A DNA stretch of 64,000 nt from Buchnera aphidicola str. Bp (Baizongia pistaciae) (GTDB taxonomy: Bacteria > Pseudomonadota > Gammaproteobacteria > Enterobacterales > Enterobacteriaceae), in assembly GCF_000007725.1 (NCBI RefSeq), contig NC_004545.1, positions 124,001-188,000 of the forward strand. The letters run 5' to 3'. Each line of letters opens with the position of its first letter. The stretch's first letter is position 1. The position numbers and the translations under genes are program-made. The notes below the pieces were generated by a model. That model saw only the letters and a program-made list of their open reading frames with translations. It did not search any database and was not told where the DNA came from. Positions 40,273-52,993 of the stretch are shown here, one piece after another.

Positions 40273-41603
40273 AAAAACTATTATCGCGAACTTCAGAAAC
40301 ACATCCATTAACGTGGCGTTTAAATGCACAACAAGATACGGTTTGGATTAAAGAATATAAACGTAAAAATGGATATCGTGCTTTTGAAAAAGTAGTTAAT
40401 CATATGACCTCTGAGGATGTGATTGATTTAATAAAACAATCAGGACTTAAGGGACGTGGAGGTGCAGGGTTTTTAACAGGTTTAAAGTGGAGTTTAATGC
40501 CACCTTTAAATGATGAATATGGTTATACTAGATATTTGTTATGTAATGCGGATGAAATGGAACCGGGTACGTATAAGGATAGATTTTTAATGGAAAAGGT
40601 TCCTCATCAATTGTTAGAAGGAATATTAATAAGTGCATTTGCTTTGAGTGTTACTAAAAGTTATATCTTTTTAAGAGGGGAATATGTTAATACTGAGCGT
40701 ATTCTAAAACAATCAATTATTGAAGCTACTAATTATGGTTATTTAGGTAAAAATGTTTGTGGATCTAATCTAACCTTTGAAATTTTTATACATACTGGAG
40801 CAGGTCGTTATATTTGCGGTGAAGAAACTGCTTTAATTAATTCTTTAGAAGGTCGTAGAGCTAATCCTAGATTTAAACCTCCATTTCCTGCTTATGTTGG
40901 TCTTTGGGGAAAGCCTACATGTGTTAATAATGTTGAAACTTTGTCTAATGTTCCAGCAATTTTTCTAAATGGTGTTAAGTGGTATAAAGGTTTGTCTAAA
41001 AGTCTTGATACTGGTACAAAGATGATGGGTTTTTCAGGATCAGTAAAATTTCCTGGAATTTGGGAATTACCTTTTGGAATAACAGCGCGCGAAATATTTG
41101 AAAGGTATGCTGGAGGTATGAAAAATAATAAAAAGCTAAAAGTGTGGCAACCTGGAGGTGCAAGTACAAGTTTTTTGATTGATAAACATTTAGATGTACC
41201 TATGGATTTTGTTAATATTAAAAAAGTTGGTAGCAGATTGGGAACTGCATTAGCTATGGCTGTAGATGATTCTGTAAGTATAGTATCTTTAGTACGAAAC
41301 ATAGAAGAATTTTTTTCTAGAGAATCATGTGGATTTTGCACGCCATGTAGGGATGGTTTACCATGGATTGTTAAAATTTTAAAAGTTTTAGAACAAAAAA
41401 TAGGAGTTCCTGAAGATATTGAAATATTAGAACAATTGTGTGAGCAATTAGGTCCTGGACGTACTTTTTGCGCACACGCTCCGGGAGCAATAGAGCCCTT
41501 AAAGAGTGCTTTAAAATATTTTAGATTAGAATTCGAATTGTGTGTCAATTCCAATTCTACAATAAAATGTAAATATATTCATAGTTCTATATCAGAATAT
41601 TAG
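40269..41603 (+). CDS. nuoF: NADH-quinone oxidoreductase subunit F
   Basis: Binds NADH, FMN and cluster N3; the electron entry point of complex I. It has 444 residues (E. coli 445). [16 protein letters not shown] (about 60-75) and [20 protein letters not shown] (NADH/FMN) are intact, and the 4Fe-4S ligands are in [12 protein letters not shown] and in FCAHAPGA. Its ATG overlaps the nuoE stop (ATGA). Confidence 0.97.
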   Translation: MKKLLSRTSETHPLTWRLNAQQDTVWIKEYKRKNGYRAFEKVVNHMTSEDVIDLIKQSGLKGRGGAGFLTGLKWSLMPPLNDEYGYTRYLLCNADEMEPGTYKDRFLMEKVPHQLLEGILISAFALSVTKSYIFLRGEYVNTERILKQSIIEATNYGYLGKNVCGSNLTFEIFIHTGAGRYICGEETALINSLEGRRANPRFKPPFPAYVGLWGKPTCVNNVETLSNVPAIFLNGVKWYKGLSKSLDTGTKMMGFSGSVKFPGIWELPFGITAREIFERYAGGMKNNKKLKVWQPGGASTSFLIDKHLDVPMDFVNIKKVGSRLGTALAMAVDDSVSIVSLVRNIEEFFSRESCGFCTPCRDGLPWIVKILKVLEQKIGVPEDIEILEQLCEQLGPGRTFCAHAPGAIEPLKSALKYFRLEFELCVNSNSTIKCKYIHSSISEY

Positions 41604-41731
41604 TTTGAAATTTTGGTATATAATTTTTTTGCAAAATTTAGTTAAAATTGTTTTGTTTTGTATTACGAATGTCAAAATATTAATTTGATCTTGAACAATA
41701 TATATTAATAATATGGAAGTAGAAATTTTTT

Positions 41732-44455
41732 ATGACTATAATTTTTGTAGATAATGAAGAATATAATGTAGATAAATCAGATAATTTGTTACAAGCTTGT
41801 TTATCATCGGGAATTAATATACCTTATTTTTGTTGGCATCCTGTATTAGGCAGTATAGGTTCATGTCGGCAGTGTGCTGTAACGATATACAAGGATCTTG
41901 AAGATAAGGTTGGACAATTAGTAATGTCATGTATGACCTCTGTTCTTGATGGAATGATTGTGTCAACTTCTGATAAAATATCTAGAAATTTTCGAAAAGG
42001 TATCATTGAATTATTAATGTTAAATCATCCTCATGATTGTCCAATTTGTGAAGAAGGAGGAAGTTGTCATCTTCAGGATATGACTGTGATGGCAGGACAT
42101 ACTGTTCGTCGTTATCGTTTTACTAAAAGAACGCACAAAAATCAATATTTAGGACATTTCATTACTCATGAAATGAATCGATGTATTTCATGTTATAGAT
42201 GTGTTAGGTATTATAAAGATTACTCAGGTGGTACTGATTTAGGTGTGTTTGGAATTAGTAATAACGTTTATTTTGGTCGTTACAATGATGGTTGTTTAGA
42301 AAGTGAATTTTCCGGAAATTTAGTAGAAGTATGTCCAACTGGGGTTTTTACAGACAAAACATATTCTAAAAAATATAGTAGAAAATGGGATATGCAATAT
42401 GCACCAAGTATTTGTCAGCATTGTTGTGTTGGATGTAATATTAGTGTAGGAGAAAAATATGGAAAGATCAGTCGAATAGAAAATAGATACCATAACGCTA
42501 TTAATCATTATTTTTTATGTGACTTGGGTAGATTTAGCTATGACTATTCTAATGTAGATGAGCGTTTAACGTATTCAATATATCGTTCTCAAAATAAAAC
42601 AAAAATAATTAATGATGTAAATAAAACTATTGATAAACTTGCAATGAAATTTAAAAAATCTTCTAAAATTATTGGTATAGGATCTTGTCGTGCTAGTGTA
42701 GAAAGCAATTTTTCTTTACAAAAATTAGTAGGTTCGGAAAATTTTTATTTAGGTATATCACAAAAAGAATATGATTGTCTTATGTTAATCAAGGATATTT
42801 TAAAAGATAATCAGATTCATGTCCCAACGTTAAGAGAAATAGAAAAATCTGACGTTATTTTTTTGTTAGGTGAAGATGTTACGAAGACGTCGCCATTAAT
42901 TGCTTTATCTATTAGACAATCTATAAAGGGTCAAGTTAAGACACAAGATGTTTCTAAAAATATTCCTATATGGCATGCTGATGCGGTAAAAAATAGTTTT
43001 AGAAATAATAAAAACAAATTATTTATTACTAATTTAATGAATTCATCATTAGATGATATAGCTGATGAAAGTTATTATGCTTCTACATTTGATCAAGTAT
43101 TGTTAGGCGCAGAAGTATATAAATGTATTAGTAATAATTGTATTTCTAATGTTACTTTATTAAAACAAGATTTATTAAGTTGTGCTAAAAGAATAGCAAC
43201 TGCATTAACATTATCTAAATGTCCTCTAATTATTTCTGGTTCTCATTCTTATAATCTTGATTTAATAAAAGTATCTTTTAATATAGCTAAATCATTAAAG
43301 GTTATTGGTAAAAATGTAGGATTAATTTTATTATCTTCTAACGTTAATTCTATAGGTGTAAGTTTATTAGAAGGAATTTCTATAGAAAAAGTTATTAACA
43401 AAGTTTTATTGAAACAAATTGATAAAATAATAGTTTTAGAAAATGATTTATATAGATATTTACCTGAATCTATAGTAGATACTTTATTTAAATCATCTAG
43501 TTGTACTGTTGTTATAGATCATTTAAACACTCGTACATTAAAACAGGCTGATATAGCTATTCCAACATGTAATAGTTTTGAGAGTTCTGGTACAGTAGTT
43601 AATTATGAAGGGCGTGCGCAACGTTTTTTTAAAACATATCATCCAAATTCTAGTGAAAATAAAAAATCTATATTAGAAAGTTGGAAATGGCTTCATCTTT
43701 TATATTGCAAATTACATAAAATAAGTGTTTTTTGGCATTCGTTAGATGATGTCATTGAAGAAATTTCATTAAAAATTTTTAGTTTTAGTAAATTAAAAGA
43801 TGTAGCTCCTAATTCTTCATTTAAAATTTTTGGACAAAAATTGGCTCGGTCTCATCATCGTGCTAGTGGTAGAACTGCATTGTATTCTAATATAAATATA
43901 CATGAACCTAGACCACCACAAGATAATGATACTATGTTTTCTTTTTCTATGGAAGGATGTCAGAATGTTCAAAATTATTTGCCATATGTTCCATTTTCTT
44001 GGTTTCCAGGTTGGAATTCTGTTCAATCGTGGAATACATATAAAAAAATAAATAATGAAAATTACGGAAAACATTTGTTTCAAGATACAACAAAATTTGT
44101 ATTAACATATTATAAATTGAATTGTAAGAATGTTAATAAAATAGAAGATTTATATTTAATTGTTCCTTGTTATTTTTTGTTTTGTAATAATGAATTAGCA
44201 CAATATTCTCCAGTTATTCAGGAGAATGTATTAAAAAATGCTTATGGAATAATAAATACAGAAGATGCAAAAGTATTGTTGATAGAATCAGGTTCTAAGA
44301 TTGAATTTAGTTATTTAAATAAAAATTTTAGTATAAAAGTACAATTGTCTAAAGAATTTAAAAAAGGACAATTGGGTTTACCTTTAGGTATGGCTGATTT
44401 TCCATTTTTTTTAGCTGAAAAACAAGTAAAAGTATTTCGGAAGATAAGTATATGA
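41732..44455 (+). CDS. nuoG: NADH-quinone oxidoreductase subunit G
   Basis: Largest peripheral subunit; passes electrons from NuoF/E to NuoI. It has 907 residues (E. coli 908). The N-terminal 2Fe-2S ferredoxin domain ([19 protein letters not shown]), the His/Cys-ligated cluster ([16 protein letters not shown]), two further 4Fe-4S sites and the gammaproteobacterial N7 cluster (CQHCCVGC with a later Cys) are all present. The rest is a molybdopterin-oxidoreductase-like fold without cofactor. A 128-base gap precedes it, unusual inside this operon. The stop overlaps nuoH by four bases. Confidence 0.96.
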   Translation: MTIIFVDNEEYNVDKSDNLLQACLSSGINIPYFCWHPVLGSIGSCRQCAVTIYKDLEDKVGQLVMSCMTSVLDGMIVSTSDKISRNFRKGIIELLMLNHPHDCPICEEGGSCHLQDMTVMAGHTVRRYRFTKRTHKNQYLGHFITHEMNRCISCYRCVRYYKDYSGGTDLGVFGISNNVYFGRYNDGCLESEFSGNLVEVCPTGVFTDKTYSKKYSRKWDMQYAPSICQHCCVGCNISVGEKYGKISRIENRYHNAINHYFLCDLGRFSYDYSNVDERLTYSIYRSQNKTKIINDVNKTIDKLAMKFKKSSKIIGIGSCRASVESNFSLQKLVGSENFYLGISQKEYDCLMLIKDILKDNQIHVPTLREIEKSDVIFLLGEDVTKTSPLIALSIRQSIKGQVKTQDVSKNIPIWHADAVKNSFRNNKNKLFITNLMNSSLDDIADESYYASTFDQVLLGAEVYKCISNNCISNVTLLKQDLLSCAKRIATALTLSKCPLIISGSHSYNLDLIKVSFNIAKSLKVIGKNVGLILLSSNVNSIGVSLLEGISIEKVINKVLLKQIDKIIVLENDLYRYLPESIVDTLFKSSSCTVVIDHLNTRTLKQADIAIPTCNSFESSGTVVNYEGRAQRFFKTYHPNSSENKKSILESWKWLHLLYCKLHKISVFWHSLDDVIEEISLKIFSFSKLKDVAPNSSFKIFGQKLARSHHRASGRTALYSNINIHEPRPPQDNDTMFSFSMEGCQNVQNYLPYVPFSWFPGWNSVQSWNTYKKINNENYGKHLFQDTTKFVLTYYKLNCKNVNKIEDLYLIVPCYFLFCNNELAQYSPVIQENVLKNAYGIINTEDAKVLLIESGSKIEFSYLNKNFSIKVQLSKEFKKGQLGLPLGMADFPFFLAEKQVKVFRKISI

Positions 44456-45420
44456 TTTTTTTACCAATAAGTTCAATTGAAACAAAAACATACATATTTC
44501 AATCAATAGTTATTTTAGTATGTGTGTTAATTACAGCTTCTATTATGAGTGTAGTGGAACGTAGAGTTTTAGGCTTGTTACAAAATCGTTATGGCCCAAA
44601 TAGAGTAGGTTGGCAAGGTACATTACAAGTAGTAGCTGATATGATAAAGCTTTTTTTTAAAGAAGATTGGATACCAACGTTTAGTAAAAAAATAACATTT
44701 TTGATTGCGCCAATTTTAGCTTTTATATCATTGTTATTAGTTATAACTATTATACCTTTGAGTCCTAGTATAGTAATTGTTAATTTAGATATTGGAGTTT
44801 TATTTTTCTTAATGATGGCGTCGCTATCTGTTTATTCTGTATTGCTTGCAGGGTGGTCTAGTAATAATAAATATGCTTTATTAGGATCTATTCGAGCTAC
44901 TGCTCAAACATTATCATATGAAGTGTTTTTAGGATTGTCTTGTATGGGTGTTGTTGCTCGTGCTAAATCTTTTAATATGATTGATATTGTTGATAGTCAA
45001 ATAGGTTTATGGAATATTATTCCTCAATTTTTTGGTTTTTTAGCATTTTTTATAGCTGGGTTGGCGTTATGTCATCGTCATCCTTTTGATCAACCTGAAT
45101 CTGAGCAAGAATTAGCAGATGGTTATCATATTGAATACTCAAGTATAAAATTTGGTTTATTTTTTATTGGTGAATATATTTCTATAATTGTAGTTTCTAG
45201 TTTAATTTCTACTATGTTTTTTGGAGGTTGGTTAGGTCCTTTATTTCCTTCATATTTTTGGTTTATATTGAAAACATTGTGTTTTATGATGATTTTTATT
45301 TTAATTCGTGCATCTTTACCTAGACCTAGATATGACAAAATGATGTTGTTTGGATGGAAAGTGTGTTTTCCATTAACATTAATAAATTTGATTTTTACTG
45401 CATTGATTATGTTATATTAG
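44452..45420 (+). CDS. nuoH: NADH-quinone oxidoreductase subunit H
   Basis: Membrane subunit next to the quinone cavity. It has 322 residues (E. coli 325) and eight hydrophobic helices. [35 protein letters not shown] and [19 protein letters not shown] (quinone-site loops) are conserved. Starts inside the end of nuoG (ATGA overlap). Confidence 0.97.
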
Positions 45421-45442
45421 TTATTTTTTAGAGAATATAATT

Positions 45443-45985
45443 ATGATTTTATTTAAATTCTTTCTTGCTTGTTTTAGTCAAATTAAGAGTGTTTGGTTGA
45501 CTTTTATTAATATTTTTTCTAAACGTGAAACACGAATGTATCCAGAAGAATCTTTATCTCTTTCATCTAGATATCGAGGACGAATTATATTATCTAGAAA
45601 TTCATTTGGTAAAGAACGTTGTGTTGCGTGTGGATTGTGTTCGGTAGTATGCCCAGTTAGTTGTATTTCTTTAAAGAAATCTACGTTAAAAAATAATAAG
45701 TGGTATCCAAAATTTTTTAGAATTAATTTGTCTCGGTGTATATTTTGTGGCTTATGTGAAGAAGCATGTCCAACATTAGCTATTCAATTAATTTCAGATG
45801 TTGAATTATCAGAATATAAAAGACAAGATTTAGTGTATGAAAAAGATGACTTGTTAATTTCAGGACAAGGAAAATATTTAGATTATGATTTTTATAAATT
45901 TTCGGGTGTAGAAGTAGGAACAAAGAACAAAGGAGAATTAGATTTTGAATCTCATCCTATTGATGTAAAGACATTATTACCATAA
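45443..45985 (+). CDS. nuoI: NADH-quinone oxidoreductase subunit I
   Basis: Ferredoxin-like subunit with two 4Fe-4S clusters (N6a, N6b). It has 180 residues, as in E. coli. The two motifs are [12 protein letters not shown] and [12 protein letters not shown]. The N-terminal amphipathic segment anchors it to the membrane arm. It follows nuoH by 22 bases. Confidence 0.97.
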
Positions 45986-45995
45986 GGAAAATATT

Positions 45996-46490
45996 GTGGA
46001 ATTTTTTTTTTATAGTTCTAGTTTAGCTACAATAGTTTTTACCGTTTGTTCTATATTTAGTAGAAATTTGATGTATTCATTATTATATTTGATACTTTCA
46101 TTTGTATTTACATCTTGTGTATTTTTTTCTTTAGGTGCAACTTTTGCTGCTGCATTAGAAGTAATTATTTATGCAGGAGCAATCATGGTATTGTTTGTTT
46201 TTTTTATTATGATGTTTAATTTTAAAAAATCTACTTTATATGCAGAAAAAATATTTGATAAAAATAATTATTATTATATAAATTTTTTGTTTTTGTTGTG
46301 TATTTTAATTTTTCCATTTTTTTTCATCTTATCATATTTATATAAAGAAAAAATATTTTATATGGTAGTTAGTACTAAACTGGTAGCAATAAAGTTATTT
46401 AGTGATTATATACTAGTCATTGAATTATCTTCTATAGTTTTGTTAAGTGCTTTGATAATTGTTTCGCATATTGGAAAAATTAGGCGTTGA
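45996..46490 (+). CDS. nuoJ: NADH-quinone oxidoreductase subunit J (GUG start)
   Basis: Membrane subunit between NuoK and NuoA. Starts at GTG (45996) after TAAGGAAAA, giving MEFFFYSSSL against E. coli MEFAFYICGL. It has 164 residues (E. coli 184) because the hydrophilic C-terminal tail is shortened. The conserved helix ALEVIIYAGAIMVLFVFFIMM is intact. Five hydrophobic segments are seen. Confidence 0.95.
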   Translation: MEFFFYSSSLATIVFTVCSIFSRNLMYSLLYLILSFVFTSCVFFSLGATFAAALEVIIYAGAIMVLFVFFIMMFNFKKSTLYAEKIFDKNNYYYINFLFLLCILIFPFFFILSYLYKEKIFYMVVSTKLVAIKLFSDYILVIELSSIVLLSALIIVSHIGKIRR

Positions 46491-46547
46491 TTAACCAGTA
46501 GTTTAACTATAATAGTTGGGATTGTAGAATAATTTGGAAATAATTAT

Positions 46548-46850
46548 ATGATACCTTTGTCTCATGGATTAATTTTAGCTTTTTTTTTATTTTCATTAGG
46601 TTTTGTGTCTTTAGTGATGCATAAGAATATACTGTTTATGTTGATTAGTTTAGAAATTATGATTAATTCAGCTGCGTTAGCATTGGTAGTAGTTGGGAAT
46701 TATTGGAATCAAGTAGATGGTCAAATTATGTATATTTTAATTTTGACTTTGGGGGCATCTGAATCGTCGATAGGATTAGCGCTACTAATTCAGTGTTATA
46801 GGCATTTTAAAACATTAAATATTGATAAATTAAGTGAGATGAATGGATGA
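46548..46850 (+). CDS. nuoK: NADH-quinone oxidoreductase subunit K
   Basis: MrpC-like membrane subunit with three helices, 100 residues as in E. coli. The two essential glutamates of the proton path are kept, in LEIMIN and in [11 protein letters not shown]. Its stop overlaps the nuoL start by four bases. Confidence 0.97.
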   Translation: MIPLSHGLILAFFLFSLGFVSLVMHKNILFMLISLEIMINSAALALVVVGNYWNQVDGQIMYILILTLGASESSIGLALLIQCYRHFKTLNIDKLSEMNG

Positions 46851-48712
46851 ATTTTGTTTATTTGGTAGTTTTATGTCCATTAGTTAGTTTTTGTTTATTA
46901 CTATTTTTCATTGATTATTTACCGAAAATGTTAGTTAAAAAAATAGGTATCGTATCTATTTTTATATCTATGATTATAACGTTTTATAGCTTGTTTGATT
47001 TTTTAAATTGTGGTAAACAGTGTGTATTTTATATACCATTATGGGTATGGATTTCTATAGATTATTTAAAAATTGATTTTAATTTTATGCTAGATGGATT
47101 ATCTATAACCATGTTAACAATGACAACAAGTATAGGATTTTTAATACATTTGTTTTCTAGTTGGTATATAAAGTTACAAGACGAATATACTCGATTTTTC
47201 TCTTATATGAATTTATTTATAGCTAGTATGGTTTTGTTGCTTTTAGCAGACAATTTACTTGTTATGTATATTGGATGGGAAGGAGTAGGATTGTGTTCGT
47301 ATTTGTTAGTTGGATTTTATTATTCGAAAATTAATTCTGGTTATGCTGCGATTAAAGGTTTTATAATTACAAGAATTGGAGATATTTTTTTAATATTAGC
47401 TATTTTTTTTATTTATAAAAATTTTGGAACATTAAATTTTAGGGAGTTAAAATTAATTTTTGAGACTACAAATGTAGTTGAAAATTTTAAATTTTTAAAT
47501 TATGTTTCGTTGTTTTTATTGATTGCAGCTATAGCAAAATCAGCACAGGTACCGTTACAAACTTGGTTGATAGATGCTATGGCAGGTCCAACTCCCGCGT
47601 CTGCATTAATTCATTCGTCTACAATGGTTACTGCTGGGGTATATTTAATTGCTAGGATGAATTTTTTATTTTCGTTGTCGCCAATAATATTGTACATTTT
47701 GGGTATAATAAGTTGTTTAACTATCATTATGTCTTGTTTATCTGCGTTGGTTCAAAAAAATATTAAATGTATTTTGGCATATTCTACTATGGGACAAGTA
47801 GGATATATGTTTCTTGCATTAGCTATGAAGGAATGGACGTTAGCAATTAATCATTTAGTTACTCACGCTATTTTTAAAACGTTACTTTTTCTTTCTGCAG
47901 GAGCAGTGATTATTTTGTTAAATAATGAAAAGAATATTTTTAATATGGGTGGATTGAGAAAAAAATTTCCTATGTTATATTTTTCTTTTTTAATTGGAGG
48001 AGCTTCATTAGCTTCATTTCCAATTTTAACGTCAGGATTTTATAGTAAAGGTAATATTTTGTTTTCAGCTTTAGAAAATAATTATTATTTGTTTTTAGTA
48101 CTTGGGTTGTTAGGTTCTGTATTAACATCCATTTATACTTTTAGAATGATTTTTTTAGTTTTTTGTGGAGCACAAAAATATCGTGCGCATTATGTCTTCT
48201 TTTCTAGAACTTTAGCTAATACCCTTCCTTTGTTAATATTAATATTATTATCAACTGTTATTTTTGTATTAATTCATTTGCCGTTATCCTCGGTTTTTTC
48301 TAAGACGACACCATCGTTTTTAATTAATAATAATAAATTATTATTTGAAATAGGATGTAGTGTATTATCTTTGTTGGGTATGTTTATATCTTACTATTTA
48401 TTTTTAGTCAACCGCATGTTAGTTGATTTGTTATTAAATACTAAATTAGGAAATTTTATATATAATTTTTGGTATGATTCTTGGGGTTTTAATTCTTTAT
48501 ATAATATTTTATGTGTTAATCCGTATTTATATGTTGCCAAGCGGTTAAAACATGATCCTATTAATATTTTTATGTCAATTCCTATTACCTTTTGTTTTTT
48601 TGTTAGCAAAAATTTAAAATATATACACAATGGGTATCTACGAGTTTATGTTTTTTCGATAATGTTTGGATTATTTTTATTTATATTAATGGCTATTAGA
48701 TTGTATAAATAA
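46847..48712 (+). CDS. nuoL: NADH-quinone oxidoreductase subunit L
   Basis: Distal antiporter-like proton channel with the long lateral helix. It has 621 residues (E. coli 613). [20 protein letters not shown] carries the essential Glu. [20 protein letters not shown] and [18 protein letters not shown] are nearly invariant. The C-terminal lateral-helix region is present though diverged. Overlaps nuoK (ATGA). Confidence 0.97.
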   Translation: MNFVYLVVLCPLVSFCLLLFFIDYLPKMLVKKIGIVSIFISMIITFYSLFDFLNCGKQCVFYIPLWVWISIDYLKIDFNFMLDGLSITMLTMTTSIGFLIHLFSSWYIKLQDEYTRFFSYMNLFIASMVLLLLADNLLVMYIGWEGVGLCSYLLVGFYYSKINSGYAAIKGFIITRIGDIFLILAIFFIYKNFGTLNFRELKLIFETTNVVENFKFLNYVSLFLLIAAIAKSAQVPLQTWLIDAMAGPTPASALIHSSTMVTAGVYLIARMNFLFSLSPIILYILGIISCLTIIMSCLSALVQKNIKCILAYSTMGQVGYMFLALAMKEWTLAINHLVTHAIFKTLLFLSAGAVIILLNNEKNIFNMGGLRKKFPMLYFSFLIGGASLASFPILTSGFYSKGNILFSALENNYYLFLVLGLLGSVLTSIYTFRMIFLVFCGAQKYRAHYVFFSRTLANTLPLLILILLSTVIFVLIHLPLSSVFSKTTPSFLINNNKLLFEIGCSVLSLLGMFISYYLFLVNRMLVDLLLNTKLGNFIYNFWYDSWGFNSLYNILCVNPYLYVAKRLKHDPINIFMSIPITFCFFVSKNLKYIHNGYLRVYVFSIMFGLFLFILMAIRLYK

Positions 48713-48822
48713 TATTTTTGTGTTTTATAGTTAGTTTTGAAAGTAAGGGGATATTTTATTTTTTTAAAATAATTTAAAAGTATCATAAAATTTTTTATTA
48801 AACAAAAGGGATATATTTAAGT

Positions 48823-50349
48823 ATGTTACTTCCGATGTTAGTTTCAATTCCCTTTTTTGGAGGGTTTTTGTGTTTATTATTCAATCAAAAAAATGCAAAG
48901 ATTTCTTATTATTTAGCCTTGACATCTATGGCACTTGTATTTATTTTGTCATTAATTTTGCTGTTTAATACTATTAATGTCATTGTTTCTAGTATTTCAA
49001 ATTCAAGTTGGAGCTTTGAATATATTGTTCCTTGGATTGAAAAGTTTGGTATTTCTTTTCATTTAGCTGTTGATAGATTGTCTATTTTAATGCTGAATTT
49101 GACTAGTATTTTGGGATTAGTATCTGTGTTTTGTTCTTGGAAAAAAGTTCAAAAAAATATTGGATTGTTTTATTTTGGTTTGTTGTGGACTCTAGGCTCA
49201 ATTATAGGTATATTTATTTCAGTTGATTTATTTTTATTTTTTTGTTTTTGGGAGTTAAGCGTTTTACCTACATATTTTTTAATGATCATGTGGGGATATA
49301 AAGATAATGATAGGAAGTTTTATTATAATAATATTTTTTCTGCTAATAAATTTTTTATTTATTCGCAGATTTCTGGTTTAGTGTTACTACTTTCAACACT
49401 AGTATTAGTATATACACATTATATTTATGATCATATTTTAACATTTGATTATGATGTTTTAAAACATACTTCAATGAATATTGTATTAGAAAGTTGTATT
49501 ATGCTTGGATTTTTTTTAGCTTTTGCAATAAAAATACCTATAGTTCCATTTCATAGTTGGTTGCCTGATTTTCATTGTTATTCTCCGGTTATAGGAGTTG
49601 TTGATATATCTGGAATTTTATTAAAAACTAGCATATATGCTTTAATGCGTTTTAATATTCCTTTATTTCCGCATTCTACTGAAATTTTTTCATCTATAAT
49701 TATGTTTTTTGGAATTATAACCATATTTTATGGTGCTATTGTATCTTTATTTCAAAATAATATTAAACGTTTTATTGCATATGTTTCTATATCTCATATG
49801 GGTTTTATACTTATTGCGATTTATAGTATTAATCAAGTAGCGTATCAGGGTGCAATAATACAACTTATATCATACAGTTTATCTACCGCTGCATTATTTT
49901 TGTTATCAGGACATGTATTTAAAAGTATTAGTACCTTTGATATAGATAAAATGGGAGGTTTGTGGTCAAAGTTAAGATGGATACCAGGTTTCTTATTAAT
50001 TTTTTCAATAATTAATTTAGGTGTTCCAGGAACAGGAAATTTTGTTGGAGAATTTATGATTTTTATGGGTTGTTTTAACTCTCATTTAATGATAGTTATT
50101 TTATCTATTTTCTCTTTAATATTATTAGCTTTGTGTTCTCTTATGTTTGTTCAAAAGATATGTTTTGGTCCTATTAATAATAGGTATGATTTTTTATGTG
50201 ATTTAAATGTAATGACGATCTGTGATTTTTTAATATTTGTTTTTTTATTGGTTTTAATATTAATAATTGGATTATATCCAAACATTATTATAGACGTATC
50301 ATATTCTCCATTATGTAGTATTCGTAATATTTTTTCAAATTTTATTTAA
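48823..50349 (+). CDS. nuoM: NADH-quinone oxidoreductase subunit M
   Basis: Antiporter-like proton channel subunit. It has 508 residues (E. coli 509), about fourteen helices. FWELSVLPTYFLMIMWG holds the essential Glu; FAIKIPIVPFHSWLPDFH and YVSISHMGFILIAIY are conserved. The middle loop (DNDRKFYYNNIFSANKFFIY) is more diverged. A 110-base gap separates it from nuoL. Confidence 0.96.
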   Translation: MLLPMLVSIPFFGGFLCLLFNQKNAKISYYLALTSMALVFILSLILLFNTINVIVSSISNSSWSFEYIVPWIEKFGISFHLAVDRLSILMLNLTSILGLVSVFCSWKKVQKNIGLFYFGLLWTLGSIIGIFISVDLFLFFCFWELSVLPTYFLMIMWGYKDNDRKFYYNNIFSANKFFIYSQISGLVLLLSTLVLVYTHYIYDHILTFDYDVLKHTSMNIVLESCIMLGFFLAFAIKIPIVPFHSWLPDFHCYSPVIGVVDISGILLKTSIYALMRFNIPLFPHSTEIFSSIIMFFGIITIFYGAIVSLFQNNIKRFIAYVSISHMGFILIAIYSINQVAYQGAIIQLISYSLSTAALFLLSGHVFKSISTFDIDKMGGLWSKLRWIPGFLLIFSIINLGVPGTGNFVGEFMIFMGCFNSHLMIVILSIFSLILLALCSLMFVQKICFGPINNRYDFLCDLNVMTICDFLIFVFLLVLILIIGLYPNIIIDVSYSPLCSIRNIFSNFI

Positions 50350-50370
50350 CTTACAAGGTTATAATTAATA

Positions 50371-51855
50371 ATGATTATTACTGGACAACAATTAGTTGCA
50401 CTATCTCCATTGTTAATTTTGATGTCAATTGCAATAGTTGTAATGTTATTTATTGCATATAATAGAAATCGTTATATTGTATTTTTACTGACTAGTTTTG
50501 GTTTTTTAAGTGTTTTTATCTCTCTTTTTATAGTTAAAAAAATAGTTCCAATACATGCGACTACATTATTTCATATAGATAAATATTCATTGCTATATAT
50601 TGGAATAGTTATTATTTCTAGTTTTTTAGCATGTATTTTTTCACATTATTGTTCATTAACGAATTATTTATATAATTTTGAAGAGTTTTATTTGTTACTT
50701 TTGTTTTGCACTATAGGTTGTGTGTCGATAATTATTTCTAATAACTTATGTACGTTTTTTATAGGTTCTGAATTAATTTCGTTGTCATCTATTGGTCTTA
50801 TTTCATATACTTTTTTTGAGAAAAAAGCACTAGAGGCATCTATAAAATATATGGTGTTATCTGGAATTATGTCAACGCTTTTATTATTTGGAATTGCATT
50901 GATATATTCTGTTTCAGGAAGCTTGGAATTTTCTAGTATAATTTATGAATTGACTATGATTACAAAATCATTTCATAATGCTATTATTTTGTTTTTTGGT
51001 GTTAGTTTATTTATTATTGCATGTTCTTTTAAACTGTCTTTGTTTCCATTTCATATATGGACGCCTGATGTATATCAAGGTATGTCATCTGAAGCATTAA
51101 TGATTTTTTCTACTTCAGTTAAAATAGCTATATTTAGTGTTTTGTTTAAGATATTTATTGTGTTGTCATATTTTCATATAGAAGAGGTATTTTATTATTT
51201 AGTAAGTATTATTTCATGTTTATCAATGATTTTTGGTAATATTATGGCAATAAATCAAACTAGTATTAAAAGGTTAATGGGATATTCATCTATTTCTCAA
51301 TTGGGATATTTATTTATTGTATTAGTAATATCCAGAAATATGCAATTTTCTTTAGAAGTAACAGGTATATATTTAATTAATTATGCATTATCTAATATTG
51401 GAATGTTTGGAATAATGTCTGTATTGTCTAGTTTATATAAAAATTTTAACGTTGATTCTATATTTTCTTATCGAAGTTTATTTTGGAGTAGTCCTATTCT
51501 TTCTGGTGTTATGACTGTTGTGATGTTGTCATTATCAGGTATACCAATGACAGTTGGATTTTTAGGGAAATTTTATTTAATGTCTTTAGTTGTGAAAGAG
51601 CATATGTGGTTATTCATTTGTTTATTTATAATTAGTACTATAATAGGTTTTTGCGCTTATTTAAAAATAATATCGTGTTTATTTGTAGCTCCTTCTGATA
51701 GTTATTGTCATAAAAATATAATTATTTCTTCTCAAAATATTAATAATAAGTTTTTAATAGGATTATTAACGACGATATCGATATTTGTGTTATTTCTTGG
51801 AATTTTTCCTCAAATTACCATACATTTAGTTAAGTATTTTTGGATTCAATGGTAA
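50371..51855 (+). CDS. nuoN: NADH-quinone oxidoreductase subunit N
   Basis: Third antiporter-like subunit of the membrane arm and last gene of the operon. It has 494 residues (E. coli 485). [15 protein letters not shown] carries the conserved Glu. [18 protein letters not shown] and [15 protein letters not shown] are typical. With this gene all subunits A to N are present and apparently intact. Confidence 0.96.
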
Positions 51856-51945
51856 TTAATACGTAATTAGTAATTATTAATAATGTTTTTAGTATGTATA
51901 TTTTGAGATATTAGTAGTTTTAATTATATAGGATTAAGATGCATA

Positions 51946-52911
51946 ATGGAGAATACTATAGGTACACCCACATTATGGTGTAGTTTTGGTGTATTTTTAA
52001 TAATTATCATAATTATTGAAATGAGTATACAAAAGATTTTTGTATATAAAGAAAGTGCTTTCAAGATAGCACTTTACTCATCGTGTATATCGATGTTGAC
52101 AGCAATCTTATTTGATGTATTAATTTGGATATATATAAAATTTACTGTGAATAGTTATTTAGCAAATATTAATTTTTTGACGTTTATATCAGGATATCTT
52201 TTAGAACAAAGTTTATCTATGGACAATGTAGCTATGTGGTTTTTTTTATTTCAGTTGTTTTCTATTTCTATGGTTCATCAAAGAGTTATTTTGTTTTATG
52301 GAACATTTTTAGCTTTAGTGTTTCGTAGTAGTATAATTTTTTTTGGTGTATGGTTATTGTCAAAATGGTCCTTTTTGTTTTATGTATTAAGTATAATTTT
52401 ATTATTTACTGGAATAATAACAATATTATCGAATGGTGTTAATAAGAAAACAGATGTTCAAAATACGTTTATTATGAGTTGGATATATAAGAAATTTAGA
52501 ATAACTAAGAATTTTTCCAAAAATAATTTTTTTACTAAAGAGAATGGAGTCATAGTTGCTACACCATTGTTTTTAGTACTAATATTAATTGAGTTAAATG
52601 ATATAATATTTTCAATAGATAGTATTCCAGCTATTTTTTTAATTACTAAGGATCCATTTATTATTATAACATCTAGTTTTTTTTCTATAATTGGTTTACG
52701 TTCTATTTATGTAATATTAGCTAATAGTATTCAAAAATTTTATATTATAAAATATGGAATTACGTTGATACTAATTTTTATTAGTATAAAAATATTATTA
52801 AAAGAATTTGTAGATATACCCATTATGTTATCTAGTTTCTTTATTGTATGTATTTTAGTTGCATGCTTTATAATAGAAAAATTTTTTTTTCAAGTTAAGA
52901 GTAAAAATTGA
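51946..52911 (+). CDS. alx: TerC-family membrane protein Alx
   Basis: TerC-family inner-membrane protein; E. coli Alx is a pH- and manganese-responsive Mn exporter. It has 321 residues, as E. coli Alx, and aligns throughout (IGTPTLWCSFGVFL, SGYLLEQSLSMDNVAMWFF, LVLILIELNDIIFSIDSIPAI, GLRSIYVILA). The acidic metal-binding pairs (SMDN, ELND, SIDS) are kept. About eight to nine helices. Only 90 bases separate it from nuoN, so the long Mn-sensing 5' leader of E. coli alx cannot be present. Confidence 0.9.
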   Translation: MENTIGTPTLWCSFGVFLIIIIIIEMSIQKIFVYKESAFKIALYSSCISMLTAILFDVLIWIYIKFTVNSYLANINFLTFISGYLLEQSLSMDNVAMWFFLFQLFSISMVHQRVILFYGTFLALVFRSSIIFFGVWLLSKWSFLFYVLSIILLFTGIITILSNGVNKKTDVQNTFIMSWIYKKFRITKNFSKNNFFTKENGVIVATPLFLVLILIELNDIIFSIDSIPAIFLITKDPFIIITSSFFSIIGLRSIYVILANSIQKFYIIKYGITLILIFISIKILLKEFVDIPIMLSSFFIVCILVACFIIEKFFFQVKSKN

Positions 52912-52993
52912 TTATATATTAGTATATTAATTTCCATATATAATGTATTTTATCTTAAAATATAATATATATTTATAAAGAATTTATATAGTA

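Noticed and set aside
40892-41554. A 220-codon open frame on the reverse strand of nuoF.
   Set aside because: It lies entirely opposite a well-conserved gene and its product resembles no protein; a mirror of NuoF codon use.
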